Shown here: positions 8,170 through 16,386 of the stretch, one piece after another
How positions within the stretch are numbered: position 1 is the first letter of the stretch
Layout of the letters: each line of letters starts with the position of its first letter
Origin: Sporobacter sp963675425
Lineage (GTDB): Bacteria; Bacillota; Clostridia; Oscillospirales; Oscillospiraceae
Assembly (NCBI GenBank): GCA_963675425.1
Contig: OY776214.1
Location: forward strand, 3,844,001-3,908,000
Direction of reading: 5' to 3'
Length of the DNA: 64,000 bases
Notes under the pieces: model-generated
Told to the model about the DNA's origin: nothing
Database searches by the model: none
Seen by the model: the letters and a program-made list of their open reading frames with translations, nothing else
Translations under genes and position numbers: made by a program

Positions 8170-9900
8170 TCAGGCCGCGTCTTCGTTTTTTGGCAAGACT
8201 GTCTCGGAACAGGAAGCATGCGCTTTAAAAAAATCGTACGCCATTGTGGAAATATCGGATACCATCTGCTGCGCGCCGCTATCCGAATAGGGATTGTTAC
8301 AGATGGCACAGATGATATAATCCGCGCCGTCCAGAAAAACGATCCCGACATCCCCGACGCAGATGCCGGATATATGTCCGGATTTACTGGCGACCGCCAC
8401 ATCCTTCGGGATAGTCCATTTTAGGCCCTGGTTTTTCTGCTGAGCCAATAACAAATCCATCATTTTGGCTGAATACGCGCTGTTAACGCAGCGCCCTTCA
8501 TAAATAAGCTTTAAAAGTACCGCGCAGTCCTTCCCTGTCGTGTAATTCTGAAGGCTCTCGCCCCAGTCCAGCATCAGCCGGTTGAGCTCGGTATCAAAGC
8601 AGCCGGCGCGCCGGGCGAAAGCATTGACGGCCTTAAAGCCCGCGTCCGGGTCTCCGCCGCCGAGCCGGCGGATCAGCCTGTTGGTCGCGTCATTGTCACT
8701 GAGCGTGATCATAAGCTTCAGGTCCGAGGCTACGTCGCTTTCGTCAATGACGCCCGCGCTCACTTGTTCGTAGATCTTTCCCATAATGAAAATCTTAATG
8801 ATACTCGCGGACACCATACGTCCGTCGTCGGGCAGTTTGTGCCCGCAGCTGATATGCGCGCCGTCGGACAGCCGTTCAACGTACACATCCCAGGAACTGC
8901 TCAGGTCGGCAATGTGCGCAGATATCTCAGCTTTAAGCGGCCCCAAATCCGACGTCGTATCGTCCTGCTGATCGGCCGCCTGACCGGACCGCTCAAGATA
9001 GCGGCCAAGCCCGTCGGCGATTCCCCGGACGATACGGTCCTGATAATCGCCGGTTGCTAAAAGCTTGTCCTCTTCCTTGTTTGTCATAAAGCCCATCTCG
9101 ACGATGGTCGCGGGCACTACGCACCAGTTGATCCCGCTCATGGTGTCCGTCTCCCACACGCGGAGCTTTTTAGCGCCGGTGACGTCCGTCATACCGTCCA
9201 GAACCGCCTGGCTGAGCTCACGGCACGCCTCATAAAGCTCGCCGTTGTACGGATTATCCTCAGTCTGGCAAATCGTCATGATGCCGTTTTCAGAAGGGTC
9301 CGCCGAACCGTTTGCATGGATTCGGATGAACGCGTCCGCGCCGGCGTCGTTGGCGATCTGCGCCCGCTGGCTGTTGCTGATGTCCACGTCGTTTGTCGTT
9401 CGGACCATGATAACCGTATAGCCCCGGGCCTCCAGCTCCGTCTGCAGCTTCAAGGAAACCTGAAGATTGAGCTGATACTCCGGCAGCCCCGTAAAGGCCC
9501 CCTGCGTGCCGGAGCTGACCTTGGGCTTCGTCTCGGACGCGCCCGGCCCGATCGGCTCCAGTGCGTAGTTGCCCTTGGCCTGATGACCGGCATCGATAAC
9601 AACCGTGCAGCTTTTCGCAGGTGCTGCGTCGGCGTCTCCAACAGCAGAGCTGCTCCAGCCATCAGACGCTTGCGTTTGCGGCGTCTGGTCCGGTGAAAAC
9701 GCGCTCGTTGCAGCCGCAACGGGATTATCCGTCAAACTCACGGCTTCCTCGGAAGCCGCAGATATGGACACTGCCGCCGGCTCATCTGTGTCTCTTCCGG
9801 CCGGCTCAATAAATAGATTAAGCGCAACAATCAGCACGACGCAGACCGCAGCCGTAGCTAATATCAGCAAAATTATCCTGGTTGCTTTATTCATCTCCAT
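8170..9900 (-). CDS. Membrane-anchored N-acetylmuramoyl-L-alanine amidase fused to a class A beta-lactamase-fold domain
   Basis: A 576-residue protein with one N-terminal transmembrane helix (about residues 8-30) and the rest outside the cell. Residues 95-305 form a zinc amidase (Amidase_3) with all expected residues: His106 in IDAGH, Glu141 in GLPEYQ, His195 in RIHANGS and catalytic Glu268 in VEMGF. Residues about 325-560 are a serine-hydrolase domain of the class A beta-lactamase/DD-peptidase fold: Ser366-Ile-Ile-Lys369, Ser401-Asp-Asn403 and Lys506-Ser-Gly508. Where class A enzymes carry the deacylating Glu166, this protein reads Asp in DTELN. ATG 9900 is chosen because GGAG lies 8 bases upstream; the earlier ATG 9939 would overlap the upstream gene. 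It probably remodels peptidoglycan. It is the second gene after the YARHG protein gene. Confidence 0.85.
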   Translation of the reverse strand: MEMNKATRIILLILATAAVCVVLIVALNLFIEPAGRDTDEPAAVSISAASEEAVSLTDNPVAAATSAFSPDQTPQTQASDGWSSSAVGDADAAPAKSCTVVIDAGHQAKGNYALEPIGPGASETKPKVSSGTQGAFTGLPEYQLNLQVSLKLQTELEARGYTVIMVRTTNDVDISNSQRAQIANDAGADAFIRIHANGSADPSENGIMTICQTEDNPYNGELYEACRELSQAVLDGMTDVTGAKKLRVWETDTMSGINWCVVPATIVEMGFMTNKEEDKLLATGDYQDRIVRGIADGLGRYLERSGQAADQQDDTTSDLGPLKAEISAHIADLSSSWDVYVERLSDGAHISCGHKLPDDGRMVSASIIKIFIMGKIYEQVSAGVIDESDVASDLKLMITLSDNDATNRLIRRLGGGDPDAGFKAVNAFARRAGCFDTELNRLMLDWGESLQNYTTGKDCAVLLKLIYEGRCVNSAYSAKMMDLLLAQQKNQGLKWTIPKDVAVASKSGHISGICVGDVGIVFLDGADYIICAICNNPYSDSGAQQMVSDISTMAYDFFKAHASCSETVLPKNEDAA

Positions 9901-9918
9901 CAACTCATCTCCATCAAC
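9891..9918 (-). repeat. Perfect 14-bp tandem duplication over the amidase start site
   Basis: The 14-mer TCATCTCCATCAAC (plus strand) occurs twice without a gap at 9891-9904 and 9905-9918. Read on the minus strand each copy carries GGAGATGA, so the ribosome site and the start codon of the amidase gene lie in adjacent copies. It fills the space between the stop of the upstream gene (9920) and the start at 9900. Confidence 0.9.
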
Positions 9919-9919
9919 C

Positions 9920-11644
9920 TCAGTCAAACCGCTTTTCATAATCCATCAAGGTCTGGATATTTTGCAGCTCATAATCATTTAAAACGCTTCGGTCAAAGCT
10001 GGACGGGGAAATATAACCGTTATACCACGGACAGCTGTCAAAATAGGACTGAATCCACTCAACATCGAACAAACGCCCATGCCACGCAAAGATTTCATTT
10101 CTGGCAAGACAAGACAGCTCATCACTCAGACCCAGCAGATCAAGATTGCTCAGGTAGCGGCTGTCACTGTCGATGAGGATGTAACCGGTAAGCTTTTGCT
10201 TCTGCTCTAAAATCAGCGACAAATTAGACCATTCAAAGCTGTTCAAGTCATTGTCTTTAAAGTTAACCGGCGCTACGTAGCCCAAGTACCACGAACGGGT
10301 ATTAAAGTAATCCTGAACCCAGGAGATGCCCAGAAGGCAGTTGTGTCGTGCGAATATTTCATATTGAGCCAAACATAATGTCTCATAGTTAAAACCGGAT
10401 AAATCGCCCGCCTTCAGATACCGTGCATCGCTGTCCGGCAATATGTAATCCCCGAAGACCGGTTGTGTTTCCGGTTCCTGTTCCGAAGCGCCCGGCAGCT
10501 TGTCGCAGCCTTCAAAAGCACCGTCGCCTATTTCGGTAACGCTGTCGGGTATCGATATGGAGGCCAGGTTACGGCAGCCATAAAACGCGTAATCACCGAT
10601 CCGCGTAACGCCGTCCGGAATGATGACCGATGTGAGCGTATCGCATTCGTAAAACGCTTTATCACCTATTTCGGTTATACCCAGATATCCCGGAATCACG
10701 CAAGCCGCGTCGTTACCGGTGTATGCGGTCACAACACCGTTACGGACGTCCAGTCCGTAATAGGCGCACAGACGTATTATTTCATCGTTTGTCAGCCGGG
10801 ACATAAAATCCACCGAGTTGTTATCCTTATACAAACGCTCGAAAATACTCGCCGCTCCGGCCGCGTCATCTTCATCGAGATATAAAATGGCCGTTGTCAC
10901 GTACGCATCCGGCGCGTCCGGAAACATGTCCTCATGACGATCCACCAGCTCAAGTGCTTTTTCCTTCTCGCCAAGACCGACATACGCCTCAAACAAACCG
11001 GCATACGCATCCTCCGCGTCGTCCTCGGACGATAAATCGATAGCAGCCTCGTATGCATCAGCCGCGTCGTCATAGGCTTCATCCTCAAGCATCTGGTCGC
11101 CAAGCTTTATATAGGTGCCCGCGAGCTCCTGAACAATCTCCCCGGAATCCGGCAGCGCCCGGCGGGCATCCTCCAAAACATCGGCCGCTTGCTCCAGGTC
11201 ACCGCTGGCCGCGTAGGCATCGGCCAGGCTGATATACGCTAATTCATCGCCCGGGTCGATTTCCAAAACATTTGTAAAAGCCTCAATCGCTTCGTCGTAT
11301 TTTTCATCGGCAATATACTGCTGGCCGGACTTTATCTCTTTCTCGGCAAGACGCGGACCGGAATTGAAGAAAAAATACGCGCCGACCGCGCCCCCGGCAA
11401 TCAGGACGGCGGCAATACACAGGATCACAATGAGATTCTTTTTATTTCCCGCTGGTTTGTCTCGGTCAGCGGCAGCGGCCTGCGCAGCGGCATACCGCGT
11501 TCCGTATTTTTTTGTATATACCTGAGCGCTTTCCAGATCAACCGCCGGCGCCCGATCTTTCATTTCATCATGCAGCGGCGCGCCACAGGCTTTACAATAT
11601 TTGCTTTTTTCGTTGTTGTCCGCTCCGCATTGTTTGCAATACAT
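9920..11644 (-). CDS. Zinc-ribbon, TPR, leucine-rich-repeat and double YARHG domain membrane protein
   Basis: A 574-residue protein. It starts with a zinc ribbon (CKQC at 3-6, CKAC at 17-20), then has one transmembrane helix (about 71-93), TPR-like helical repeats (about 100-290), a short BspA-type leucine-rich repeat array (about 315-385, with repeats such as ITEIGDKAFYECDTL), and two YARHG domains (about 400-480 and 490-570, each with two tryptophans and the core motif seen as ARHN and AWHG). The zinc ribbon would face the cytoplasm and the rest the outside. YARHG domains are extracellular and of unknown, possibly peptidoglycan-related, role. AAGGAG precedes ATG 11644. It is cotranscribed with the amidase gene, whose start lies 19 bases after this stop, which supports a cell-wall role. 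Confidence 0.82.
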   Translation of the reverse strand: MYCKQCGADNNEKSKYCKACGAPLHDEMKDRAPAVDLESAQVYTKKYGTRYAAAQAAAADRDKPAGNKKNLIVILCIAAVLIAGGAVGAYFFFNSGPRLAEKEIKSGQQYIADEKYDEAIEAFTNVLEIDPGDELAYISLADAYAASGDLEQAADVLEDARRALPDSGEIVQELAGTYIKLGDQMLEDEAYDDAADAYEAAIDLSSEDDAEDAYAGLFEAYVGLGEKEKALELVDRHEDMFPDAPDAYVTTAILYLDEDDAAGAASIFERLYKDNNSVDFMSRLTNDEIIRLCAYYGLDVRNGVVTAYTGNDAACVIPGYLGITEIGDKAFYECDTLTSVIIPDGVTRIGDYAFYGCRNLASISIPDSVTEIGDGAFEGCDKLPGASEQEPETQPVFGDYILPDSDARYLKAGDLSGFNYETLCLAQYEIFARHNCLLGISWVQDYFNTRSWYLGYVAPVNFKDNDLNSFEWSNLSLILEQKQKLTGYILIDSDSRYLSNLDLLGLSDELSCLARNEIFAWHGRLFDVEWIQSYFDSCPWYNGYISPSSFDRSVLNDYELQNIQTLMDYEKRFD

Positions 11645-11988
11645 TGGCCTGTTAACTCCTTATCTTTGACAAATCGTTTCAGTTATGCCGGATGATATAG
11701 CTATGACGGTGTCCCCATCTTATTAAGTATGGAGCGCTTGACTTAAGGCCATGCTATTTCGGTGTTGTCGACAACCCATACGGCCATTTGAGCATCTGTC
11801 CGGCCATTGTATATTTCCAACACGCTATGAGCTTAAGTAAACTTTACCAGATAAGACATATCACAGTCAATACACATAACATTACTTGTGCAAACCAGCT
11901 TGTCGAATTCTGTCCTATATAGCTTAAGCCGCGAGATCTTATGACCCCGCGGCTTTTGCGCTTGACGTTTATTTCGTTTTAATCTGAA
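11645..11988. other. 344-bp intergenic stretch
   Basis: No convincing gene. It holds the ribosome site of the YARHG protein gene, a perfect 12-bp palindrome GTTGTCGACAAC at 11764-11775 that could be a protein-binding site, and a hairpin near the end of the nucleotidase gene. I found no promoter with two good boxes. Confidence 0.4.
11926..11955. terminator. Hairpin after the SLH nucleotidase gene
   Basis: An 8-bp GC-rich stem AAGCCGCG/CGCGGCTT at 11926-11933 and 11948-11955, 33 bases after the minus-strand stop. The T tract is weak on both strands, so termination is probable but not certain. Confidence 0.45.
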
Positions 11989-14175
11989 TTATTCAGCATC
12001 AATTTCAAGCGATGCCAGACGCTCTAAGACAACGGCGCCCATCGCGCGGCTGGCTGTCAGCGCGGGATCAAAGGTCGTTGTCGTCGTACCGCCCATCAGG
12101 CCGTTTTCACTGCAGAAGGCAACAGCCTCGACAGCCCAGGACTGAATGGCGTCGTTATCGCTGAACGCGGTCGCCGTGGGGGCATCGGCGTTGTATCCGC
12201 CACCCATATACTCAATGTAGCGATATATAAAGACCGCCATCTGCTCGCGGGTGAGCGGCCGGTCCGGAACGAAGGTCGTGTCCGTCAGGCCCGTCGTGAT
12301 GTCGTTTTCAACAGCCCAGACAACGGCGTTAGCATACCACATGTCATCTCCGCAGTCTGTGAAGAGGCTGGAGGCCGATGGTTCAACGTCGGGCATACCG
12401 GCCAGACGATACAGCATTGTGACAAACATAGCCCGGGAGATGGACTGCTCCGGCGAAAACACCGTGTCGGTTGTGCCGTTCATCAACCCTTCGTTGTAGA
12501 CATATGAGACGGCGTCTTCATACCAGCCGCCGGCAGCCACGTCGTCAAAAGGCGTCTTGACAAGCTTGATGCGGCCCTGCCCGTATAGGTCCGCGTACTC
12601 GCTGCCCACAACACCGCCGAGTTCCTGTACAATATACGTGATCAGCACCTGATTATCGATCATGACCTCATCCTGCAGCAGCTTGTTGTCCATAAACTCG
12701 GCATAGCCGTCGCCGCCATTTTTGATCAGGTAATTGTGCGAGGCCAGTGTGTACGTCTTATCGAGATCGATCGGGTCACCGCCAATCATAACGTTTTTCA
12801 CACGGTATTCCCCGGTAACGCCCTGGAAGATATCCTTGTCGTCGGTCTGGACGGACGAGGGAATATACGTATGAATCTCATAGCTCATACCGGATACCTG
12901 CTCAAAACCACCGCATTCTTCCGGTGTGGAGCGGGCCATCATCTCCAGCAGATCAAGGATTTCCTGGCCTGTTGCCTCAATGACGCACGCCGAGTTACCG
13001 AAGGGATGGACGGAGATTATATCGTTGTAGGTAATATCGCCAGCCGGGATATCCGCCCGAATACCGCCGCCGTTGACAACGGCCACGTCGGCGCCCAGCA
13101 GTTTTCTGTAGGCATCGGCGCACAGGTCGCCGAGGTTTGTCTCCTGGCTGCGTATCAGGCGATTGCCCGTATCCGGGTCATTGACAATCAGCGGCACGTC
13201 CGTTGACGCCACAACGGTTTTCAGCATTGCCTCGTTCTCAGCCTGAATATTCTTAACAAATGCATCAACCGTCTCATCTTTTTCCGTGTAATCGCTGATG
13301 AGCTCTGTCGAAACAGTACCGCCGGCTGTAATCGTCACCTTACCAATATTTTCAAGGCCGGTGCCGGATGAGGTCAGAATAACGTCTTCGCCGTTTTCAT
13401 TCTGATACGTCTCCCCGGCGATAACACTGTGGGAGTGTCCGTCAATAAAGACGTCAATGCCCGTCGTGTTGGCAATGATATCGGTTGACTGCCACGGGGC
13501 GATTTCCGTACCGACGCCGCAGTGCCCAACGGCAACAATGACGTCCGCTCCTTTCGCCGAGGCGTCATCAACAGCCGTCTGCACGGCTTCATACAAATCA
13601 GCGCCGTCATTACCCTCGCAGAAGCTGTAGATGTAGTTGCCGGCTTCATCCTGGAAATACTTCGGCGTGGACTTGGTGAACGACTCCGGCGTGCTGATGC
13701 CGACGTAAGCAACCTGAATCGCGCCGTAATCAATCAGCGTATACGGCTCGTATACGGTTTCGCTTGTTGTAAGATCCATAAAGTTGCTGGATAGGACCGT
13801 CGCGTCCAGCATGTCCATCAGCTCCATCATGCGCGCCATACCATAATCAAATTCATGGTTTCCGGGCACCATGATGTCATAACCGACCTCGTTCATGATA
13901 TCGATGATATACTCGCCCTCAGACAGCGTGCCAAGCGCAGCCCCCTGTACGGCGTCGCCGGCGTCAACCAGCGTGACGTGCTCCGCGCCGACCTCGGCTT
14001 CCATGTCCGCGGCATAAGCCGCCAGTCCCGCGTAGCCGATGTTATTGTCAACCGCACAATGCACATCGTTGGTAAAGAGCACCACAATATCGCCCTCGTT
14101 TGCCGCGAGCGCAGCCGTTGGTACAGTAAGCACAACGCACAACACCAGCAACAGGGTGAGCAGTTTCTTTTTCAC
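11989..14175 (-). CDS. Secreted 5'-nucleotidase / cyclic phosphodiesterase family protein with SLH anchoring domains
   Basis: A 728-residue exported protein with a clear signal peptide (cleavage after AALA, about residue 24). The metallophosphatase domain has FTNDVH, DAGDAVQG, GNHEFDYG and GHSH metal motifs; the 5'-nucleotidase C-terminal domain follows with GGGIRADIPAG and NSACVIEATG. The last 180 residues contain three SLH repeats (starting near FDDVAAGGWYEDAV, FTDCGDDMWYANAV and FSDNDAIQSWAVEAV), which bind pyruvylated secondary wall polymer and hold the enzyme at the surface. It would release phosphate and nucleosides from nucleotides outside the cell. AAGGAGG lies 8 bases before ATG 14175. 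It appears to be a single gene. Confidence 0.93.
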   Translation of the reverse strand: MKKKLLTLLLVLCVVLTVPTAALAANEGDIVVLFTNDVHCAVDNNIGYAGLAAYAADMEAEVGAEHVTLVDAGDAVQGAALGTLSEGEYIIDIMNEVGYDIMVPGNHEFDYGMARMMELMDMLDATVLSSNFMDLTTSETVYEPYTLIDYGAIQVAYVGISTPESFTKSTPKYFQDEAGNYIYSFCEGNDGADLYEAVQTAVDDASAKGADVIVAVGHCGVGTEIAPWQSTDIIANTTGIDVFIDGHSHSVIAGETYQNENGEDVILTSSGTGLENIGKVTITAGGTVSTELISDYTEKDETVDAFVKNIQAENEAMLKTVVASTDVPLIVNDPDTGNRLIRSQETNLGDLCADAYRKLLGADVAVVNGGGIRADIPAGDITYNDIISVHPFGNSACVIEATGQEILDLLEMMARSTPEECGGFEQVSGMSYEIHTYIPSSVQTDDKDIFQGVTGEYRVKNVMIGGDPIDLDKTYTLASHNYLIKNGGDGYAEFMDNKLLQDEVMIDNQVLITYIVQELGGVVGSEYADLYGQGRIKLVKTPFDDVAAGGWYEDAVSYVYNEGLMNGTTDTVFSPEQSISRAMFVTMLYRLAGMPDVEPSASSLFTDCGDDMWYANAVVWAVENDITTGLTDTTFVPDRPLTREQMAVFIYRYIEYMGGGYNADAPTATAFSDNDAIQSWAVEAVAFCSENGLMGGTTTTTFDPALTASRAMGAVVLERLASLEIDAE

Positions 14176-14519
14176 GTGCTTTCCTCCTTAGTAAATTTAT
14201 CCTTAAACAGCTCCAGTATATGGTGAAGCATGTTAAATATAATAGCGGGCCTATTATAAATCTGCGTAAATTCGCTGCGCCCTATGCATGCAGTGTACGA
14301 AAGTAAAAAATTCAGAAGCAGCCGGCCGGGTTCCGGCTGTTCACAGCCGCGCTTTTATGCTAAGATAAGAAACGTTATGAACGGCGTATTAAAAACGGTA
14401 ATACTACGATAACACCGTGCTTTGCTACGGCCTGAATACGTGGATATACGATGTACCTTTCCAGCGATCCTGCATGGAATCTGCTATGGCCGGAAAGCCA
14501 ATCAAGGAGAGCGACTGCC
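14176..14519. other. 344-bp divergent intergenic region
   Basis: It separates the nucleotidase gene from the thiamine pyrophosphokinase gene. It holds two AT-rich boxes (TATAAT on the minus strand at 14253-14258 and TATTAT at 14239-14244) without good partners at -35, a GC-rich inverted repeat near 14316-14341, and an inverted repeat CTTTCC/GGAAAG at about 14457-14497 in the leader of the pyrophosphokinase gene. I saw no TPP riboswitch motif. Confidence 0.4.
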
Positions 14520-15185
14520 ATGAATAAAATCTGCTATATCGTTGGGGCTGGACCCGTTGACGCGCTGACTCTGGAACCAACCGAGCACGATTATGTCATC
14601 GCTGCCGACGCCGGATACCAGCATTTGGCGGACCTGTCCGTCGTGGCCGACCTGGTCGTCGGCGATTTTGATTCGATGCCGGCAAAACCAAACCATCCAA
14701 ACATCATCGTCCACCCTGCCGAAAAGGATGAGACCGATATGATGCTTGCCGTTGGCGAGGGATTAAGGCGCGGCTACAAAATATTTGTCCTCTTAGGCGG
14801 CACGGGCGGAAGACTGGATCACACGTACGCCAATATACAAACGCTGTCTTATATTGCGGCCCAGTCGGCTCGGGGATATCTCCTTGGCGACGGGACAGCC
14901 ATCACCGTGGTTCGAAATGGGACACTATGCTTCGATGCGGATAAACGCGGCATAGTATCCGTTTTCTGTGCCGGTGAGACAGCGCACGGCGTCACGCTCA
15001 CGGGGCTTAAATATCCGCTTTTAAACGCCGAGCTGAATTTTATGCAGTCGCTTGGGGTCAGCAATGAATTCACCGGAATACCCAGCGAGATCTCCGTTTT
15101 GAACGGCAGCCTTGTCGTTATGTGGAACGACAGCGCTGCAAGTGTTATTGAGAGCCTGAAGGAAACCGCTGGCATGACGTTTTAG
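14520..15185 (+). CDS. thiN: Thiamine pyrophosphokinase
   Basis: A 221-residue enzyme that transfers pyrophosphate from ATP to thiamine to make the cofactor thiamine diphosphate. Family motifs are present: AADAGYQHL, VVGDFDS (metal binding), HPAEKDETDMMLA, and LLGGTGGRLDHT in the catalytic domain; the C-terminal B1-binding domain follows (VSVFCAGETAHGVTLTGLKYPL, split by position here). The start ATG 14520 follows AAGGAG by 10 bases; an upstream in-frame ATG at 14451 would add 23 residues that do not belong to the family. It is followed by its own terminator and a HAD phosphatase gene. Confidence 0.92.
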   Translation: MNKICYIVGAGPVDALTLEPTEHDYVIAADAGYQHLADLSVVADLVVGDFDSMPAKPNHPNIIVHPAEKDETDMMLAVGEGLRRGYKIFVLLGGTGGRLDHTYANIQTLSYIAAQSARGYLLGDGTAITVVRNGTLCFDADKRGIVSVFCAGETAHGVTLTGLKYPLLNAELNFMQSLGVSNEFTGIPSEISVLNGSLVVMWNDSAASVIESLKETAGMTF

Positions 15186-15210
15186 GGTTACCTAAGAACT
15201 AGCAGACATA

Positions 15211-15244
15211 AAGGGAATCGGAGCTGGAGCCGATTCCTTTTTTT
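15211..15244 (+). terminator. Intrinsic terminator of thiN
   Basis: GGAATCGG (15214-15221) pairs with CCGATTCC (15230-15237) and is followed by seven T residues. Confidence 0.85.
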
Positions 15245-15254
15245 GTGGACGCGC

Positions 15255-15283
15255 TTGCAATAACCCGATGAAAAAGGCATAAT
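15255..15283 (+). promoter_or_regulatory. Sigma-A-like promoter before the HAD phosphatase
   Basis: TTGCAA at 15255-15260 and CATAAT at 15278-15283 with 17 bases between them, about 50 bases before the start codon. It follows the thiN terminator directly. Confidence 0.5.
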
Positions 15284-15335
15284 AGGAAAAAACCAACCGC
15301 CTTAAGCGGATACAAAGTAAGTAAACGGAGATTTT

Positions 15336-15995
15336 ATGACTGAATTCAAGGGTGCAATATTTGATATGGACGGCACGCTGCTCAATTCCATGCACATGTG
15401 GGATGCCATCGCGGCCCGTTATTTACAAAGCCGGGGCATCGACCCCAAGCCGGATCTGGCTGAGAAGACAAAATCCAAGACCGGGCGGCAGGTCGCGCGG
15501 CTCTTCCGCCGCGAATACGGACTGAAACAGTCGCCCGAGGATATCATCAACGGCTTTAACGGACTTCTGATGAACTTTTACGCCGACAAAGTACAGCTTA
15601 AAAGCGGCGTTTTGGAAATGCTTGAAACTCTCAGCCGGCGCGGTATTAAAATGTGTCTGGCCACAGCCACGGATCGCCATCTCGTCGAGTCCGCCCTGCG
15701 CCGGACCGGGATTTTTGATTACTTCGGACGCATATTTACATGCACGGAGGCCGGTGCGGGAAAAGAGCAGCCGGATATTTTTATACAGGCGCTTTGTTAT
15801 CTCGGAACGGATATAGCGGAAACCGTTGTTTTTGAGGATGCGTTTTACGCCGTTAAAACGGCCAAACACGCCGGATTCACCGTCGCGGCCGTATATGACC
15901 CGTCGCCGCACCATCATGGCGACGAGTGCCAGGTCATCGCCGATTATTACATTCCGTCGTTTGCCGATTGGGACGCGGACGGGTTCGGACGGTAG
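15336..15995 (+). CDS. HAD-superfamily hydrolase (beta-phosphoglucomutase/phosphatase-like)
   Basis: A 219-residue HAD phosphatase with the DxD nucleophile motif IFDMDGTLLNS (Asp10 and Asp12), a helical cap (about 18-85), motif II in CLATATDRH, the motif III lysine in AGAGKEQPDIFI and motif IV FEDAFYAV. The catalytic residues needed for phosphate ester hydrolysis are all present. The cap type (C1) is that of beta-phosphoglucomutases and small-metabolite phosphatases; the substrate cannot be told. GGAG lies 7 bases before ATG 15336. It lies next to thiN but has its own promoter, so a role in thiamine phosphate metabolism is only a guess. Confidence 0.85.
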   Translation: MTEFKGAIFDMDGTLLNSMHMWDAIAARYLQSRGIDPKPDLAEKTKSKTGRQVARLFRREYGLKQSPEDIINGFNGLLMNFYADKVQLKSGVLEMLETLSRRGIKMCLATATDRHLVESALRRTGIFDYFGRIFTCTEAGAGKEQPDIFIQALCYLGTDIAETVVFEDAFYAVKTAKHAGFTVAAVYDPSPHHHGDECQVIADYYIPSFADWDADGFGR

Positions 15996-16075
15996 GTTTA
16001 TAAATTTGAATGTAGGGCGCATTCCATTGTCCGCCCTGCAGTACCGCAACCCTAGGCAAATAACCAAACACATAA

Positions 16076-16347
16076 AAACAACCGGGATTTCTCCCGGTTG
16101 TCAGACTGTCGAAAAAGCCGCATTGCGGCTTTTTCGACAAATAAAGGGTTCTCACGCTGAGGCGCTCGCAAAGTAATGCTTTTCGGAAGTGAATGCCTCA
16201 AAGCATTGAAATCAAACAATTTTCGCCGATGAGACCAGACAACTCGCCATCATCGCCGAAAATTAAATCGCACAGCGATTGGACGCACAAAAGAAGGACA
16301 AAAGACTTTTTCGACAAGCTGAAACAACCGGGATTTCTCCCGGTTGT
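16076..16347. repeat. Hairpin-rich MITE-like element between two copies of a terminator sequence
   Basis: A 26-bp sequence containing the palindrome ACAACCGGGA/TCCCGGTTGT occurs at 16076-16101 and again, in the same orientation, at 16322-16347. Between them lie 220 bases (16102-16321) whose ends are imperfect inverted repeats (CAGACTGTCGAAAAAGCC at the left, complement of the right end CAGCTTGTCGAAAAAGTC; 15 of 18 match). Inside are a perfect 14-bp hairpin at 16108-16138, a near-perfect 15-bp stem with arms near 16219-16264, and a small AATCGC/GCGATT hairpin. It encodes no plausible protein. The outer palindromes would have been one bidirectional terminator for the HAD gene and the CoA-disulfide reductase gene; the right copy still has the T tract for plus-strand transcripts. 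Confidence 0.7.
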
Positions 16348-16386
16348 TTTAAATTTGCATTCAGTTATGAGTACACCGAACTGACG

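Noticed and set aside
14220..14519. A TPP riboswitch before thiN
   Set aside because: The conserved thi-box sequences are not present; only an unremarkable inverted repeat is seen.
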